Notes: generated from the sequence alone by a model not told the origin. A DNA stretch of 23,712 bases from DATGKD01 sp035294855 (GCA_035294855.1 DATGKD010000182.1:1-23712), one strand, 5' to 3'. Numbered from the stretch's first letter, positions 1 through 7,463 are shown. Numbers and translations are program-made.

Positions 1-16
1 AGACCGCTGCGCGCAT
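1..16 (-). CDS. Start of a gene cut by the left window edge
   Basis: Only five codons are visible, reading M-R-A-A-V. A strong ribosome binding site (GGGAGGGAG) lies 5 nt upstream of the ATG on the minus strand. An MRAAV start is common in zinc-dependent alcohol dehydrogenases and quinone oxidoreductases, but five residues cannot establish that. The gene would lie downstream of the KstR-like gene on the same strand, across a 167-nt gap. Confidence 0.4.
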
Positions 17-111
17 GCCGACTCCCTCCCAGTTCTCCCTGGTGTTTGGCATTCGACCATGGGCCGGATGCCGTCGCAACACCGGGTGCGATTGTGGCTT
101 CCCTCTTGCCT

Positions 112-196
112 GAGGTCGTTCCCCGAGACCGTTCCCTGAGACCGTTCCCTGAGACCGTTCCCTAAGACCGTTACCCGACCCCGTTACCCGAGACCG
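112..196. repeat. 13-bp tandem repeat, about 6.5 copies
   Basis: The unit GAGACCGTTCCCT is perfect at 125-137, 138-150 and 151-163. Variant copies lie at 112-124, 164-176 and 177-189, and a partial copy runs to 196. The array crosses the stop codon of the neighbouring TetR gene (184-186), so its last few codons come from repeat sequence. A 13-bp unit is not a multiple of three, so a change in copy number would move the reading frame and the stop. Confidence 0.9.
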
Positions 197-801
197 ACCG
201 GTCGAGGCGAGGTCCTGCCGTCGGGGAGCAGAAGCCGCACCGCCACGGCGAGCTCGTCCCTGACCCGGTTCATGTCGCTCCAGCCGTTGATCCAGCCCAC
301 CAGCGACGAGTACCAGACGTGACCGATGATCCGCGTGCGTTCCTCGTGGTCCGGGGGCTGGGGGTCGCCGATCGCCCGGATGATGATCCCGTCCATGAGC
401 GAGCCCATCTGCTGCTGGCACTCGATCGCGGCCGGATCGGGCGATGCCAACGAGGCGAACACCGCGGCGACCAACTTGGGCTGGCGGCCCATGGCCCGCA
501 GGGCCCGTTCGAGGACGTCGAGCACGCGTTCGGAGGCGGACTCCCCCCGGGGCGGGACCTGGGCCAGCCGCGCGTCGAGCTGCTCGACCCAGCTGACGAG
601 CGCGGCCGCGAGCAGGTGGTCCTTCGAGGAGAAGTAGCGGTAGACGGTGCCCATGGCCACGTGGGCGCGGGCGGCGACGTCGCGCATCTGCACCGCCTCG
701 TACCCGCCCTCCAACCCGAGCGCCATGGCGGCTTCCACCACACGCTGGCGCCTTGCCTCCTGGGCACGGGTGAGGGACCGGGGCGTCACCCGCTCCTGCA
801 C
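184..801 (-). CDS. kstR: TetR-family repressor resembling KstR
   Basis: A 205-residue protein with a TetR DNA-binding domain at about residues 14-62. The helix-turn-helix stretch (GGYEAVQMRDVAARAHVA, then GTVYRYFSSKDHLLAAAL) closely matches what I recall of KstR, which represses cholesterol uptake and ring-degradation genes in mycobacteria and rhodococci and responds to a steroid CoA thioester. The C-terminal ligand domain ends near the tandem repeat. The start is GTG at 801. Both a purine-rich stretch and a TANNNT hexamer (810-815 on the complement, 8 nt upstream) precede it, so it may be leaderless. A KstR-type operator lies at 836-849, over the predicted -35 region, which points to autorepression. 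The TetR fold is certain; the KstR assignment is likely because protein and operator agree. Confidence 0.8.
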   Translation of the reverse strand: MQERVTPRSLTRAQEARRQRVVEAAMALGLEGGYEAVQMRDVAARAHVAMGTVYRYFSSKDHLLAAALVSWVEQLDARLAQVPPRGESASERVLDVLERALRAMGRQPKLVAAVFASLASPDPAAIECQQQMGSLMDGIIIRAIGDPQPPDHEERTRIIGHVWYSSLVGWINGWSDMNRVRDELAVAVRLLLPDGRTSPRPVGLG

Positions 802-835
802 AGCCGTTCACCCTACCCCTGGTCATCGGGCTGAG

Positions 836-849
836 CGGAACGAGTTCTA
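836..849. promoter_or_regulatory. KstR-type operator upstream of the kstR-like gene
   Basis: On the minus strand the site reads TAGAACTCGTTCCG. The published KstR motif is TnnAACnnGTTnnA; this site matches every fixed position except the last (G instead of A). It begins 35 bp upstream of the GTG start and overlaps the -35 position implied by the TAGGGT hexamer at 810-815. Confidence 0.7.
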
Positions 850-894
850 GTTCGCGCCGGTGGTCTCGACCGGTCGTCCCCAGCGTGTTCGAAT

Positions 895-909
895 CTGACG
901 GGTCGTCAG
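895..909. promoter_or_regulatory. Palindromic operator CTGACG-N3-CGTCAG
   Basis: A perfect 6-bp inverted repeat with spacer GGT ends 25 bp before the ATG of the plus-strand TetR gene. The same arms and spacing recur at 11928-11942. A second small inverted repeat (GGCAG at 915-919, CTGCC at 927-931) lies between this site and the start codon. Probably the autoregulatory site of the adjacent TetR protein. Confidence 0.65.
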
Positions 910-934
910 CCCTCGGCAGTAGCCTTCTGCCGGC

Positions 935-1675
935 ATGACACCGAACCTCGTCGGCGATCCGGCCCCCGGGGCCGCGAGCGGGGCGAGCCGTGCGCCTGCC
1001 GACGGGGCAGTCGATCCCTCGGGGGTCCTCGAGTCGGTGGCCGCCACCGACGGGCGCGTTCCGGGCCGGCGGGGCCGCGCCACCCGCCAGCGGCTGCTCG
1101 AGTGCACCACCGAGCTGTTGTCCACGACGTCGTGGCGCTCGGTCAAGGTCATCGACATCGCCCGCCAAGCCGGCACCTCGCCGGCCACCTTCTACCAGTA
1201 CTTCGAGAACGTGGAGCAGGCGATCTTGGTCCTGGCCGAGGAGCTCATGGAGGGCGCGGCCGAGCTCGCCGCGCTCGTCGACGGCGACTGGTCAGAGCAG
1301 GCCAGCTGGACCACGGCGCGGCAGGTGGTCGAGGGGTTCATGGACTACTGGGAGGCGAACCGCTCGGTGTTCCGCGTCGTCGAGCTCGCCACCGAGGAGG
1401 GTGACCTCCGCTTCCAGGGCCTGCGCGTGCGCGCCCTCAACGCCGTCACGGTCACCCTGGCGCGGGTCATCGCGTCGAACGGCACGCCGGGCCCGGCGGG
1501 CACCGACCCGATGGCGGTCGCCGCCACGCTGATCTCGATGCTCGCCCACGTGGCTGCGCACCGATACGGGTTCGAGTTCTGGGGCATCCGCACCACGGCG
1601 ATGACCGACAGCCAGGCGCGGGTGCTGCACTGGGCCGTGACCGGCCGGTCGGTACCGGCCGATCCGGCGCACTGA
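935..1675 (+). CDS. TetR-family transcriptional regulator
   Basis: A 246-residue TetR regulator with an unusually long, Ala/Gly-rich, probably disordered N-terminal tail (residues 1-43). The DNA-binding domain follows at about 44-95 (GRRGRATRQRLLECTTELL, then VIDIARQAGTSPATFYQYF). The rest is an alpha-helical ligand domain (YWEANRSVFRVVELATEEG) of a type common among actinobacterial lipid and CoA-ester regulators. The gene is divergent from the KstR-like gene. The start is ATG at 935. TAGCCT at 920-925 could be a -10 element giving an almost leaderless mRNA, since no Shine-Dalgarno is evident. The palindrome at 895-909 reappears in the promoter of the thiolase/aldehyde dehydrogenase cluster 11 kb away, which makes those genes candidate targets. 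The ligand is unknown. Confidence 0.85.
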   Translation: MTPNLVGDPAPGAASGASRAPADGAVDPSGVLESVAATDGRVPGRRGRATRQRLLECTTELLSTTSWRSVKVIDIARQAGTSPATFYQYFENVEQAILVLAEELMEGAAELAALVDGDWSEQASWTTARQVVEGFMDYWEANRSVFRVVELATEEGDLRFQGLRVRALNAVTVTLARVIASNGTPGPAGTDPMAVAATLISMLAHVAAHRYGFEFWGIRTTAMTDSQARVLHWAVTGRSVPADPAH

Positions 1676-1695
1676 TCGCCGTCGACCGCCGGCGA

Positions 1696-1732
1696 CCTCG
1701 GCTTCGCCCGCCTTCCGAGGGAATCGCCTCGG
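1696..1732. terminator. Possible bidirectional terminator between convergent genes
   Basis: CCTCGG at 1696-1701 can pair with CCGAGG at 1715-1720, or that segment can pair instead with CCTCGG at 1727-1732. The two hairpins are mutually exclusive and fill the short gap between two convergent stop codons. There is no T-tract. Confidence 0.35.
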
Positions 1733-2719
1733 CTACTTGACCGCCACCGGATTGAGCGGCGAGCCCAAGCCGTTCGTGAACGGCAACGGCGTGGCGTCGA
1801 GGAAGAACGTGTAGACGCCGTCGGCGGCGCAGTCCGCGGCGAGCTCGTCCAGCATCCAGTTCTGGCCCTGGGTCATGCCCATCTCGACGATGTGCAGCAA
1901 GTGCACGGGCAGGTAGACGTCGTCGTCCTCGCCCGGGATCACCTCGAGCGACAACGTGTCGGTCGCCACCGCCGCGACGTCGTGCTGGTGGAACCAGGGC
2001 GCGCTGACCATCGACAACCCCGGCGCGAGCCCCATGTAGCGCATGACGTCGGCGAACCGGAGCATGTTGGCGACCGGGACCTTCGTACCGCTCGAGGGGA
2101 AGCGCGCCGGGAGCCCGAGATGCACCATCTGCCCGGTGCGAACCAGCACGACGTCGCCGGGCTCGATCTCGATGCCTCCCAACTCGCACGCGGCGTCGAG
2201 GTCCCCGGGCTGGATGGCATAACCACCCTCGAGGACGTCGACGCCCTTCGCCCGGGCCACATCGAGGAGGACGCCCCGGCTGACGAGCGAGTTCACGTGG
2301 TGGATGCCCAGGCGGCTCGCACCCGCGGACGTCACCGACGACGCCGGAAAGCCGTTGTAGAGCTTGCCGCCGTAGCTGACGTGAGCAAGGCCGTCCCAGT
2401 GAGTGGCGCACTGCAGCGGCATGACGACGAGATCCTCGTTGGTGCAGATCCACTCTTCGTCGTCCGACAACGGCACGTTGACGTACGACATCGTCCGCAC
2501 CGGGTTGAAGCGTGCCGGGATGACGTCTTTCTGGATACCTTCCGCCTCGGACAATGCCAGCCCGAGCGGGAACGCACGGCCCGTTCGGATGCACGCTGCC
2601 GCTCGCTGCCTCACCTCGTCGGTGACGAAGTTCAAGGTGCCGAGTTGGTCGTCCTCGCCCCAGCGACCCCAGTTGTTCACCGTGGCGGCGATCGCCTTGA
2701 ACGTCGCGGAGGCGCCCAC
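1733..2719 (-). CDS. Cyclase-family (kynurenine formamidase-like) metal hydrolase
   Basis: A 328-residue protein of the cyclase/KynB superfamily, metal-dependent hydrolases of amides, esters or cyclic substrates. The N-terminal motif WGRWGEDDQLGTLN (about residues 17-30) is typical of the long bacterial branch. The metal-binding signature is THWDGLAH (H107, D109, H113). The substrate cannot be read from sequence. GTG at 2719 was chosen because conserved sequence begins there and TAGCCT (2727-2732 on the complement) lies 7 nt upstream, as expected for a leaderless mRNA. The open frame runs on to 2995 without resembling the family and overlaps the CBS gene on the other strand. Neighbours are dioxygenase and dehydrogenase genes, consistent with a catabolic setting. 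Confidence 0.85.
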   Translation of the reverse strand: MGASATFKAIAATVNNWGRWGEDDQLGTLNFVTDEVRQRAAACIRTGRAFPLGLALSEAEGIQKDVIPARFNPVRTMSYVNVPLSDDEEWICTNEDLVVMPLQCATHWDGLAHVSYGGKLYNGFPASSVTSAGASRLGIHHVNSLVSRGVLLDVARAKGVDVLEGGYAIQPGDLDAACELGGIEIEPGDVVLVRTGQMVHLGLPARFPSSGTKVPVANMLRFADVMRYMGLAPGLSMVSAPWFHQHDVAAVATDTLSLEVIPGEDDDVYLPVHLLHIVEMGMTQGQNWMLDELAADCAADGVYTFFLDATPLPFTNGLGSPLNPVAVK

Positions 2720-2841
2720 CGGGCGCAGGCTAGTTCTCTGCGGCACAAGCTTCGCTCGGCTGCGTTCACGAGAGGCGCCCTCGAGCTTTCTCAGCGAGGT
2801 GCCCCTTCTTGTCCGTACACTGTGATGACTCTGCGGACCTC

Positions 2842-2850
2842 GGAAGGAGG
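2842..2850 (+). promoter_or_regulatory. Ribosome binding site fixing a TTG start
   Basis: GGAAGGAGG lies 7 nt before TTG at 2858. An in-frame ATG at 2825 would put this perfect Shine-Dalgarno inside the coding region and has none of its own. A possible -10 hexamer, TACACT, lies at 2816-2821. Confidence 0.75.
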
Positions 2851-2857
2851 GCCTCCG

Positions 2858-3289
2858 TTGCGCATCTCGAACCTCCTCGCTGCGAAGGGCTCGTCGGTGG
2901 CGACGATCACGGGGGAGGCCACGGTCGCCGACGCCGTCGCCGAGTTGGCTCGTCACCGGATCGGCGCCCTCGTCGTCTCGGCCGACGGAGCCCACATCGA
3001 CGGGATCGTCTCCGAGCGAGACATCGTCCGGGCCCTCGGGGACCGCTCCGGCACGCTGCTGGAAGACCCGGTCAGTTCGATCATGACCCGGGTCGTGGCG
3101 ACGAGCTCACCCGGCGACGAAGTCGAGTCGCTCATGAGGACGATGACCGAACGTCGCGTCCGTCACGTCCCCGTCGTGCAGGACGGCGTCCTGGCCGGGA
3201 TCGTGAGCATCGGGGACGTCGTGAAGAGCCGTATCGACGAGCTCGAAAAGGACCGCAAGGAGCTCGTCGACTACATCAACGCGCGCTGA
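2858..3289 (+). CDS. CBS-domain pair protein
   Basis: A 143-residue protein made of one Bateman module: two CBS domains at about residues 8-60 and 74-128. Typical motifs are visible (IDGIVSERDIVRAL in the first, LAGIVSIGDVVKSRI in the second), followed by a short charged C-terminal helix. Stand-alone CBS pairs bind adenosine nucleotides and act as energy or redox sensors, or modulate a partner; no partner is evident here. The length is normal for the stand-alone class. The TTG start is set by the preceding Shine-Dalgarno and gives MRISNLLAAKG, the usual N-terminus. Its last 14 bp overlap the 3' end of the convergent PhyH gene. Confidence 0.88.
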   Translation: MRISNLLAAKGSSVATITGEATVADAVAELARHRIGALVVSADGAHIDGIVSERDIVRALGDRSGTLLEDPVSSIMTRVVATSSPGDEVESLMRTMTERRVRHVPVVQDGVLAGIVSIGDVVKSRIDELEKDRKELVDYINAR

Positions 3290-4169
3290 CTTCCGGTTCC
3301 CACGCCTCGCCGTCACGGTACGGCGCCATGTCCATGCCCGGGTAACGGGCGGCCACATCGGTGAGCGTCTGCTCGTTCCAGTACTCGTCGCCGGGGCGGG
3401 GGAATCCGAACAGGTCACGTTCACGCACGCTGCAGCGCGGCATGAGCTTGGCCCACCGCTGAGGTGATTGTTTCGGCCAGGACATCTTGCCGCCCCAGGT
3501 GACGCCGCGCTGCTGGTAGTCGGCGAGCAAGGCGAAGCGCGCACGTCCCTCCCCGGTGAAGTCCGAACCCCGGTGCAGGATGTCGCTGCGGTAGACGAGG
3601 AGGCTCCCCGCCGGTCCGGTGGCGGCGACTTCGCTGTCGGCCATGGCGCCCACGTCGAGGTAGAGCGGCGTGAACGGCACGTCCTCGCCATCCGGGAACG
3701 GGACGATCCGCGTGGGCCCATCCTGCTCGGTGATGTCGGACAGGAAGACGAACGTGGTCATCTGCCGGTAACGCCCGTCGGTGCGCGGCACGACGAGACT
3801 GTGGCTGCCGTAGTCACGGTGAAGCGGCTGGGTGTAGTCGACCGCCCGGGCGTACTTGGCCCACAACTCGACCTTGTAGAGATGCAACTCGGTCGTGCCG
3901 AGGAATCGTTCGGCGGCGTCGACCAGATCGGGGTGGAACGCCAGTCGGTTCAGGTCCCACGACCGGTAGGGGAATTCCTCGACCCCGGCGAACTGGCTCG
4001 ACGCGTAGTGGGCGAAACGAGCGGGGTCGGTGAAGTAGTCCTCGGGGCGCGGGAAGTGCAGCCAGAGAGCCTCCTGGGCGGCCTGCAATTCCTCGGGGGC
4101 GAGAAAGCCCTCGACGATCGTGAAGCCTCGGTCGCGCACTTCGTCGAGCGCAGCGTCCGGCACCCGCAC
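3276..4169 (-). CDS. Phytanoyl-CoA dioxygenase (PhyH) family protein
   Basis: A 297-residue Fe(II)/2-oxoglutarate-dependent oxygenase. The facial triad is visible: H117 and D119 in LHRDYG, and the distal H199 in SDILHRGSD. R209 or R211 could bind the 2-oxoglutarate carboxylate. The family hydroxylates unactivated carbons in phytanoyl-CoA, other acyl chains and small metabolites; the substrate here is unknown. The start is GTG at 4169, without a Shine-Dalgarno but with TAGTCT ending 7 nt upstream, so probably leaderless. The gene diverges from the alcohol dehydrogenase across 34 bp, so a hydroxylation-then-oxidation pair is plausible but unproven. Confidence 0.87.
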   Translation of the reverse strand: MRVPDAALDEVRDRGFTIVEGFLAPEELQAAQEALWLHFPRPEDYFTDPARFAHYASSQFAGVEEFPYRSWDLNRLAFHPDLVDAAERFLGTTELHLYKVELWAKYARAVDYTQPLHRDYGSHSLVVPRTDGRYRQMTTFVFLSDITEQDGPTRIVPFPDGEDVPFTPLYLDVGAMADSEVAATGPAGSLLVYRSDILHRGSDFTGEGRARFALLADYQQRGVTWGGKMSWPKQSPQRWAKLMPRCSVRERDLFGFPRPGDEYWNEQTLTDVAARYPGMDMAPYRDGEAWEPEVSAR

Positions 4170-4176
4170 CGGCTCG

Positions 4177-4197
4177 AGACTAGGCCGGGCCTACGCT
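4177..4197. promoter_or_regulatory. Compact divergent leaderless promoter pair
   Basis: The 34-bp gap between two GTG starts holds a -10-like hexamer for each direction. TAGTCT (complement of 4177-4182) lies 7 nt before the PhyH start. TACGCT (4192-4197) lies 6 nt before the dehydrogenase start. Neither start has a Shine-Dalgarno. Confidence 0.5.
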
Positions 4198-4203
4198 GCG
4201 CCG

Positions 4204-5385
4204 GTGAGGGCCGTGCAATTCGACATGGTCGATGCGGCGTTTCCCGCGTCGCTCACCGAGGTGCCCGAACCAGCTCTGCCGGGACACGCCTGGGCCCGCG
4301 TGTCGGTGACCACAGGGGGCATCTGCGGCAGTGACCTCCATGTCTTCACGCACAACGTCGGGCCCACACCGGCGCTGTTCTCGATGGGCTCGGTGCCCTT
4401 CGTGCTCGGCCACGAGATCGCGGGGCTCGTCCTGGAAACCGGGCCCGGATGTTCGGTGCCGGTGGGGACCCGCGTCGCCGTCGACCCGTGCATCCCGTGC
4501 CTGCCGCGCGGCATCGACCCACCCTGCGCGCACTGCGCGCGGGGCTGGACAACGTCGTGCCTTCGTCTGGACAGCCGCAAGGTCTCGGTGGGCCGGACCT
4601 TGGGCTTCACGCAGGGCCTCGGCGGAGGTTGGGCCGACCAGGTGGTGGCGCACGAATCGATGCTCCACCCTCTGCCCGACGCCATCGCCGACCGCGGCGC
4701 CAGCTTGTACGAGCCTCTGTCGATCGTCTGCCACGGCCTGTTGCGGGCTCCGCCCGAAGACGGCTTACCGGTGCTCGTGGTGGGCGCGGGCGTGATCGGA
4801 CTGGCGGCGGTCTCCGCCGTGAAGGGGCTGTTCCCGAGGTGCCCGGTGACCGCGCTCGCACGGTACGACCACCAGGCCGCCGCCGCTGCTGCGTGTGGCG
4901 CGGATCACGTCGTCCGGACGCAGGCTGACAACTCCCATTTCGAACAGCTGGCCCAGCTGAGCGAGGCGCGGGTCGTGGGCTTCAAGACCGACCTCATGCT
5001 GATGGGCGGCTACCCGTACGTCGTCGAAGCCGTCGGTGCGCCCGCCTCGGTCACCGAGGCACTGCGCGCTGTCGCCCACCGCGGCACGGTCCTCCTCCTC
5101 GGCGCGGCCGGTGTGTCCGAGGTCGACCTGACCCCTGTCTGGTACAAGGAGGCCGCCCTCGTCGGCTCGATCGATCACGGCGTGGACGCCGGTTCGGCAC
5201 CGGGGTTGGCCGGCGGGGCCGGGCGGCACTCCGTCGACCGCGCGCTCGACCTTCTCGCCGCCGGCATGTTCCCCGCCGATGCCGTCGTGACCCACGAGTT
5301 CGCGTTGGAGCAATACCGCGAGGCCGTGCACACCGCGATCGACCGCCGCAACGCGCGCGCTCTCAAGGTCGTGTTCCGCCCCTGA
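4204..5385 (+). CDS. Zinc-dependent medium-chain alcohol dehydrogenase
   Basis: A 393-residue MDR-superfamily dehydrogenase. Catalytic zinc ligands are C41 (GGICGSDLH), H70-E71 (GHE) and probably E170 (YEPLS). A structural-zinc cysteine cluster lies at about C96, C99, C108, C111 and C119, with wider spacing than classical ADH. The nucleotide-binding Rossmann motif is GAGVIG at 194-199. The overall layout resembles the threonine/sorbitol dehydrogenase branch, so the likely reaction is NAD(P)-dependent oxidation of a secondary alcohol. GTG at 4204 gives the typical MRAVQF start; the frame is open upstream to 4120 but overlaps the divergent gene. Probably leaderless. Confidence 0.88.
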   Translation: MRAVQFDMVDAAFPASLTEVPEPALPGHAWARVSVTTGGICGSDLHVFTHNVGPTPALFSMGSVPFVLGHEIAGLVLETGPGCSVPVGTRVAVDPCIPCLPRGIDPPCAHCARGWTTSCLRLDSRKVSVGRTLGFTQGLGGGWADQVVAHESMLHPLPDAIADRGASLYEPLSIVCHGLLRAPPEDGLPVLVVGAGVIGLAAVSAVKGLFPRCPVTALARYDHQAAAAAACGADHVVRTQADNSHFEQLAQLSEARVVGFKTDLMLMGGYPYVVEAVGAPASVTEALRAVAHRGTVLLLGAAGVSEVDLTPVWYKEAALVGSIDHGVDAGSAPGLAGGAGRHSVDRALDLLAAGMFPADAVVTHEFALEQYREAVHTAIDRRNARALKVVFRP

Positions 5386-5473
5386 CGGCTGGTGCCGGAG
5401 AGTGTCCGGCCGCCCACGCATTTCCTCTTCCCGGCCACAATTGAGGTTCGGTTGTCGGCACGTTGGCGCCTCG

Positions 5474-5507
5474 ACCCCTTCTTTCGCACAACCGTGCCGG
5501 AAGGGGT
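5474..5507. other. Two-part hairpin between the dehydrogenase and the secreted gene
   Basis: ACCCCTTC (5474-5481) pairs perfectly with GAAGGGGT (5500-5507). An inner stem, GCAC/GTGC (5486-5489 with 5494-5497), closes an AACC loop. It starts 89 nt after the dehydrogenase stop and ends 81 nt before the next ATG. There is no T-tract, so it could be a terminator or part of the next gene's 5' leader. The rest of the 203-bp gap shows no other clear element. Confidence 0.5.
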
Positions 5508-5588
5508 GTCCAAACCAATTTCGGCTTGCTATCACGGACCGCGCATCCAAGAAACCGGACCGAACCATCCACGCTGAAAGGAGGGGGC

Positions 5589-6518
5589 ATGCGCAGCAAA
5601 GCATTCACGGCCACCGCAGCCGTAGTGATCGGCCTGACCACGTTCTTGGCCGTTGCGCTGGCGTCAGCAGGATCGACGAGCGCGTCTCCGGCACTCAAGA
5701 GCTTCTACAACGGGTTCGAGACGAACACCGACGGTTGGTGCGACCTGGCGTCGAATCCCAACTACGGGCCGTGCGACGGCAAGGCGAACGGCACCATCGA
5801 TCGCGTCATGTCGGGCTTCTCGAACTACGCCCTGTACGCCCCGTTCGTGGGGTCATCGGAGGGGAAATGGCACGCTCGGGTCTCGGGGGTGACCAACACA
5901 CCCGGTGGGCCATGCGTGGGCTCCGGAAGTGGGGCGTCGAGCCCGAGCGCGCCGTGCGCGGGCCCGTACACGGATTGGGAGGCCAGGGCCAAGGCGTCGT
6001 CGTTCCCCTCCAAGGGCTTCACGACGTCGCTCGACATCTACCTGGACACCACCTGGGCGTCGTCACACCCTGATATCCGTTTCGACTGGGACACCGCGCT
6101 CAACGACAACAAGGGGAACTTCCTCCAGGACTACGTGTTCAACGCGGGCACGTCACCGACGGCCTGGCCCGGAGGGTCCGGCTTCGTCGTCAACGCCAGC
6201 ACGAACGCCGACCGTTCCGGGGCCTTCCCCGAGAATCCGTGCCCGAGCCCGTCGAGTGCCCCCAACACCTGTCGTGTGCCGGTGACCATCACGACCAGCG
6301 GCTGGTACTCGTTCGTGCACCACTTCTACGTGACGGGTGGGAACCTCGCCGTCCAGATGACGATCGTCAAGGTGTCGACCGGGAAGACCGTCCCCGGAGC
6401 CAACTGGACGATCTATCCGGGCCAGGCGATCAGCGGTGTCGGCGGGCCCTACGCGGGTTACTTCCCCAACGAGGAGATCCTCGGTCTGCCCATCGACAGG
6501 TCGATGCTCAAGACCTGA
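5589..6518 (+). CDS. Secreted protein of unknown function
   Basis: A 309-residue protein. ATG at 5589 follows a strong Shine-Dalgarno (AAAGGAGG). Residues 1-33 form a clear Sec signal peptide: MRSK, a hydrophobic core and a small-residue cleavage region near SASPA. The mature part opens with SFYNGFETNTDGWCD, the kind of segment that begins many extracellular carbohydrate-binding-like beta-sandwich domains, and is rich in Gly, Ser, Thr, Trp and aromatic strands. Several cysteines in PC contexts could form disulfides. I do not recognise the family and see no catalytic motif. Its last codons overlap arsR, which is convergent, by 11 bp. Confidence 0.85.
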   Translation: MRSKAFTATAAVVIGLTTFLAVALASAGSTSASPALKSFYNGFETNTDGWCDLASNPNYGPCDGKANGTIDRVMSGFSNYALYAPFVGSSEGKWHARVSGVTNTPGGPCVGSGSGASSPSAPCAGPYTDWEARAKASSFPSKGFTTSLDIYLDTTWASSHPDIRFDWDTALNDNKGNFLQDYVFNAGTSPTAWPGGSGFVVNASTNADRSGAFPENPCPSPSSAPNTCRVPVTITTSGWYSFVHHFYVTGGNLAVQMTIVKVSTGKTVPGANWTIYPGQAISGVGGPYAGYFPNEEILGLPIDRSMLKT

Positions 6519-6897
6519 CGCGCGCGGCGCGGGCCGACGGACCGCCGAGCAACCGGCTGAGCAGGGCCAGGCGGTCCTCGGCCACGCGCCACCACGTCCA
6601 CCTGCCGCGTTTCTCCCCCACGATGAGGCCCGCCTCGGCGAGGACGCGCGTGTGATGTGACACGGTCGGCTGGCTCTTGCCGAGGGGCTCCTCGAGGTTG
6701 CAGCTGCAGACCTCGCCCGACGTCGCCACGACCGAAAGAAGGCGGAGCCGCACCGGGTCGCCGATGGCGGCGAACACCGCCGCCAGCTCGTGCGCCTCGC
6801 TGTCGCTCAACGGCGCCTCGGTGACGGGCGCACAGCACAGGTCACCCGCCACCACGGGGATCTCATCTCGGCGACCGGGCGCTCGTGATCTCGGCAT
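6508..6897 (-). CDS. arsR: ArsR-family arsenite-responsive repressor
   Basis: A 129-residue winged-helix repressor of the ArsR/SmtB family. The DNA-recognition region is GKSQPTVSHHTRVLAEAGLI. Candidate As(III) ligands are the CC pair in DLCCAPV near the N-terminus and CSC in GEVCSCNLEEP at the start of the recognition region. ATG at 6897 is preferred because GGGAG lies 6 nt upstream; an upstream ATG (6909) and a TTG (6915) are possible but sit in the operator. The gene is divergent from the arsI-like operon, and one inverted-repeat operator lies between them. Arsenite binding would release the operator and induce the operon. Confidence 0.92.
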   Translation of the reverse strand: MPRSRAPGRRDEIPVVAGDLCCAPVTEAPLSDSEAHELAAVFAAIGDPVRLRLLSVVATSGEVCSCNLEEPLGKSQPTVSHHTRVLAEAGLIVGEKRGRWTWWRVAEDRLALLSRLLGGPSARAARVRS

Positions 6898-6908
6898 GGA
6901 CGCTCCCA

Positions 6909-6957
6909 TTGACAATCATCGATGCATTCATCATACTCATTCATCGACGGTTGTCGA
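6909..6957 (+). promoter_or_regulatory. ars promoter with ArsR-type inverted-repeat operator
   Basis: A near-consensus housekeeping promoter: TTGACA at 6909-6914, a 17-bp spacer and CATACT at 6932-6937. An imperfect inverted repeat surrounds it. The arms are TTGACAATCATCGATG (6909-6924) and CATCGACGGTTGTCGA (6942-6957), pairing at 13 of 16 positions. The left arm covers the -35 box and the right arm covers the expected transcription start, so bound ArsR would block polymerase in both directions. Confidence 0.8.
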
Positions 6958-6980
6958 TCTACAGAGCCAGGGAGAGGTCC

Positions 6981-7463
6981 ATGTCCCGAGTGCAGCTCGC
7001 CCTCAACGTGTCCGACGTCGACGAGGCGGTGGCCTTCTACACCAAGCTGTTCGCGACGGCGCCGGCCAAGCGCCGGCCCGGCTACGCCAACTTCGCGGTG
7101 GCCGACCCCCCGCTCAAGCTCGTCCTGATCGAGGGAGCGGGCTCGCCGGGGACGCTGAACCACCTCGGTGTCGAGGTCGAGTCGACCGACGATGTCGCCG
7201 CCACGACGCGTCGCCTGTCGGACGAGGGCCTCGCCACCGCCGCCGAGGACCACGTCACGTGCTGCTACGCGCTCCAGGACAAGGTGTGGGTCGAGGACGC
7301 CGACGGCGCGCCGTGGGAGATCTACACCGTCCTGGCCGACGCCGAGGCCGGCCCCACCGGCGCGCTGCGGAGCGGCGAGCCGACCACAGTGGCGACGACG
7401 GCGGCTTGCTGCGCGGGGCGCGCCGACCTCACCGAGCAGACCGTTCCGGCGGGCTCGCGCTGA
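6981..7463 (+). CDS. arsI: ArsI/CadI-like vicinal-oxygen-chelate (glyoxalase-fold) protein
   Basis: A 160-residue protein of the glyoxalase/VOC superfamily (RVQLALNVSDVDEAVAFYTKLF at the N-terminus). ArsI enzymes are non-heme iron C-As lyases that demethylate trivalent methylarsenicals and aromatic arsenicals. The closely related CadI is cadmium-inducible. The vicinal cysteine pair expected to bind trivalent arsenic is present in DHVTCCYALQDK (about residues 91-102). Candidate metal ligands include the H in LNHLG and the E in PWEIYTV. A second CC occurs near the C-terminus (TAACCAG). The ATG at 6981 follows GGAGAGG. First gene of the ars operon; arsI and cadI cannot be separated by eye. Confidence 0.85.
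   Translation: MSRVQLALNVSDVDEAVAFYTKLFATAPAKRRPGYANFAVADPPLKLVLIEGAGSPGTLNHLGVEVESTDDVAATTRRLSDEGLATAAEDHVTCCYALQDKVWVEDADGAPWEIYTVLADAEAGPTGALRSGEPTTVATTAACCAGRADLTEQTVPAGSR

Noticed and set aside
2727..2745. Second KstR-type operator upstream of the cyclase
   Set aside because: Only one half-site (AGAAC on the minus strand) is present; the other half does not match TnnAACnnGTTnnA.
1892..2857. Upstream part of the open frame leading into the CBS gene
   Set aside because: It is antisense to the cyclase gene. The CBS protein start is fixed at TTG 2858 by a perfect Shine-Dalgarno and family N-terminus.
6677..7459. Upstream part of the open frame leading into the aquaporin
   Set aside because: It runs antisense through arsR and out of frame through the arsI-like gene; only the part after about 7460 encodes the channel.
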